7,132 bases of DNA from Acidobacteriaceae bacterium (lineage in GTDB: Bacteria > Acidobacteriota > Terriglobia > Terriglobales > Acidobacteriaceae), in NCBI GenBank assembly GCA_003165095.1, contig PLSH01000450.1, positions 1 through 7,132 on the forward strand, given 5' to 3'. The first letter of the stretch is position 1, and the number at the start of each line of letters is the position of its first letter. Below are positions 5,927-7,132 of the stretch, in pieces. The position numbers and the translations under genes were made by a program. Under the pieces are notes generated by a model. That model was not told the DNA's origin. It saw only the letters and a list, made by a program, of their open reading frames with translations, and did no database searches.

Positions 5927-6215
5927 TTTGGGTTTCGCGGATCGGCAGAGGCCGCTTGCAGGCGCGGGCGCGAGGAGTTGCGCACGGCCTCGAACGGTCG
6001 ACTACGGCTCGTACAAGGTTCACAGTATTCACGAGTGGAGGCTTGGGCGTGAACCCATTTGCAGATCGTTGTGTTGGAAATTCCCGATGCAGGACGGCTG
6101 GTGATCGGCCTTCCCAGATTGGAAAATGCATTGCGGGGCCGGTCTGCCGGCCGCGCCGGCCGGAATCAGCCGGCTACGGGATACAGCTTCGCCGATTTCG
6201 CTATAGGATCGAAGC
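5915..6215. other. Divergent intergenic region between the decarboxylase operon and dut
   Basis: This 301-base stretch has no convincing gene. It must contain the promoters for both directions, but I could not find a matching -35/-10 pair for either. It holds a cluster of five CCGG motifs at 6139-6173, including GCCGGC-CGC-GCCGGC (6146-6160), able to fold as a hairpin. The dut ribosome binding site AGGA lies at 6205-6208. Open frames crossing here are antisense extensions without family features. Confidence 0.5.
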
Positions 6216-6650
6216 ATGTTGCGAGTGAAGAGGTTGGCGGAGGGCGCACGGCTGCCGGTGGTGGCGCATCCGGGCGAGGACCTGGGGTATGACTTGTTTG
6301 CGCTGGAAGGGACGCGGCTGGGCGCGCGCGAGACGGTGAGGGTGAGGACGGGGATTGCCGTCGAGGCGCGGGAACCCGCGACCGGCGCTCCGCTGGGGTT
6401 GCTGGTGCGGGACCGGTCGTCAATGGCGGCGCGGGGAGTGGCGACGACGGGCGGCGTGATCGATGCGGGGTACCGGGGCGAGATCCTGGTGCTGATGACG
6501 AACCTGGGCGATGGGGTGGTGGAGATTGCGGCGGGAGAGAAGATTGCGCAGATGATTCCTGTCCCGGTTTTGACAGGTTTAGTCCAAGAGGTCGAAACAC
6601 TGGAAGTTTCGGCGCGGGCGGAGAAGGGTTTTGGGAGTTCGGGGCGGTGA
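6216..6650 (+). CDS. dut: Deoxyuridine 5'-triphosphate nucleotidohydrolase (dUTPase)
   Basis: dUTPase hydrolyses dUTP to dUMP and pyrophosphate, keeping uracil out of DNA and supplying dUMP for thymidylate synthesis; it works as a cytoplasmic homotrimer with Mg2+. All five motifs are present in 144 residues, the normal length. Motif 1 is EDLGYDLFA (21-29), motif 2 is VRDRSSMAARG (64-74) and motif 3 is GGVIDAGYRGE (79-89) with catalytic D83. Motif 4 is GEKIAQMI (107-114) and motif 5 is the glycine-rich EKGFGSSG (136-143), the arm that closes over the active site. The motif 5 tail ends at the very C-terminus as expected. The start at 6216 follows AGGA by 7 bases. It is transcribed away from the decarboxylase operon and toward the S41 peptidase gene, with no sign of an operon partner in the window. 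Confidence 0.97.
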   Translation: MLRVKRLAEGARLPVVAHPGEDLGYDLFALEGTRLGARETVRVRTGIAVEAREPATGAPLGLLVRDRSSMAARGVATTGGVIDAGYRGEILVLMTNLGDGVVEIAAGEKIAQMIPVPVLTGLVQEVETLEVSARAEKGFGSSGR

Positions 6651-6684
6651 ACGGGGGAATTTTGCTGGCTGAGGGTTTAGGTTT

Positions 6685-6739
6685 CCCAGGTCCCAAAATC
6701 GAGACCTCGGGCACCCGGCCGGGCCAGATTGAAGCCCGG
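6685..6739. repeat. Paired intergenic dyads downstream of dut
   Basis: CCCAGGTC (6685-6692) and GACCTCGGG (6703-6711) form an imperfect inverted repeat with one extra base. CCGGGC (6719-6724) and GCCCGG (6734-6739) form a second around a 9-base loop. The decamer GGGCACCCGG at 6709-6718 recurs exactly at 6779-6788. This architecture looks like a small dispersed intergenic repeat or a 3' end structure for dut. No U tract follows on the plus strand, so it is not a standard intrinsic terminator. Confidence 0.45.
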
Positions 6740-6756
6740 AGGCCCAACCCACCGAG

Positions 6757-6776
6757 AAAAAACCCGCTGCGGCAGG
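6757..6776 (-). terminator. Candidate intrinsic terminator for the S41 peptidase gene
   Basis: On the minus strand, CCTGC (6776-6772), loop CGCA and GCGGG (6767-6763) form a 5-bp stem with one G-U pair. Six T residues follow (6762-6757). It sits about 27 bases past the peptidase stop, the expected place. The stem is short, so confidence is moderate. Confidence 0.5.
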
Positions 6777-6802
6777 ATGGGCACCCGGTCATTCCTTGAA
6801 GT

Positions 6803-7132
6803 TTAATTTACTCCCAAGCCGTCGGTTTTGTGGTAGTTGGGATAGGGCGGAATGGGAATCTCCGGGATGGGGTTGGCCTTCAGCTCGTCGAGTACGATCT
6901 TGACGCCGGTTTCGAGTTGAAGGTCGTGACCGGCAGCGAAGTCTTTGGGAAGGTCTTCGACCGGCACGTCGGGTGCGATGCCGTGGTTCTCCACCTCCCA
7001 TTGACCGTTGAGGCCGTAGATGGCGTAGCGGGGAGCGGTGACGTGGCCGCCGTCGAGCAGCGTCGGATAGCCGCCGATGCCGACCAGGCCGCCCCAGGTG
7101 CGGGTGCCGATGAGCTGGCCGATTCCAGCCTT
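6803..7132 (-). CDS. Tricorn-like S41 family peptidase, C-terminal part
   Basis: Only the last 109 residues are in the window; the 5' part lies beyond 7132. Tricorn-type proteases are large proteins with beta-propeller domains, a PDZ domain and a C-terminal S41 serine-protease fold, and they trim peptides. The visible segment starts inside the S41 domain: IGQLIGTRTWGGLVGIGG (about residues 4-21), then VTAPRYAIYGLNGQWEVENH and HGIAPDVPVEDLPKDF, the conserved close of the catalytic core. A tail DLQLETGVKIVLDELKANP, proline-rich IPEIPIPPYP and NYHK follow, ending in TAA at 6803; this proline-rich end is usual for bacterial Tricorn homologues as I recall them. The catalytic serine lies upstream, outside the window, so activity cannot be judged. 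A shorter stand-alone S41 peptidase is less likely given this tail. Confidence 0.9.
   Translation of the reverse strand, partial: KAGIGQLIGTRTWGGLVGIGGYPTLLDGGHVTAPRYAIYGLNGQWEVENHGIAPDVPVEDLPKDFAAGHDLQLETGVKIVLDELKANPIPEIPIPPYPNYHKTDGLGVN

Noticed and set aside
4490..6052. 520-codon open frame on the plus strand
   Set aside because: It is a mirror of the decarboxylase gene, Gly/Ala-rich without recognisable motifs, while the minus strand has K322, D290 and the full family pattern.
6166..6792. 208-codon minus-strand open frame
   Set aside because: Pro/Ser-rich antisense shadow of dut with no start signal and no domain; dut is unambiguous.
1..7132. CRISPR array, tRNA genes, insertion sequence ends or phage genes
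   Set aside because: I saw no regularly spaced repeats, no tRNA-like cloverleaf and no transposase or integrase features in the window.

Overview
This GC-rich window carries ordinary bacterial housekeeping genes plus one two-gene metabolic operon of unknown product. The features are an E2 lipoyl-domain N-terminus, lipB, a type A RNase P RNA, dut and the tail of a Tricorn-like S41 peptidase. Together with the GC-rich intergenic dyads they suggest an acidobacterium (Terriglobia-like). That placement is inference from protein flavour; no taxonomic marker was searched.

Layout. Positions 1-568 (minus) hold the N-terminal 189 residues of a 2-oxo acid dehydrogenase E2 subunit, cut by the window edge. 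Positions 662-1570 (minus) are lipB, whose octanoyl-transfer product becomes the lipoyl group on E2-type lysines, so the two neighbours are functionally linked. Positions 1637-2016 (minus) are a small DoxX-like membrane protein broken by a frameshift near 1771-1776. Positions 2216-2740 (plus) are rnpB, unusually long for a type A RNase P RNA, followed by a GC-rich hairpin terminator. Positions 2804-3043 (minus) encode a 79-residue protein of unknown function with a strong ribosome binding site.

Positions 5914-3159 (minus) form a two-gene operon: a group II PLP-dependent amino acid decarboxylase followed, through a 4-base ATGA stop/start overlap, by a TPR plus ATP-grasp ligase-like protein. 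This pair is the most interesting part of the window. A decarboxylase makes an amine and ATP-grasp enzymes usually make amide or peptide bonds, so the pair may make an amine-derived conjugate. Substrate and product cannot be read from the sequence.

A 301-base divergent gap separates the operon from dut (6216-6650, plus), a complete dUTPase with all five motifs. Dut faces the C-terminal 109 residues of a Tricorn-type S41 peptidase (6803-7132, minus) across a 152-base gap. That gap holds inverted and direct repeats and a candidate terminator for the peptidase gene.
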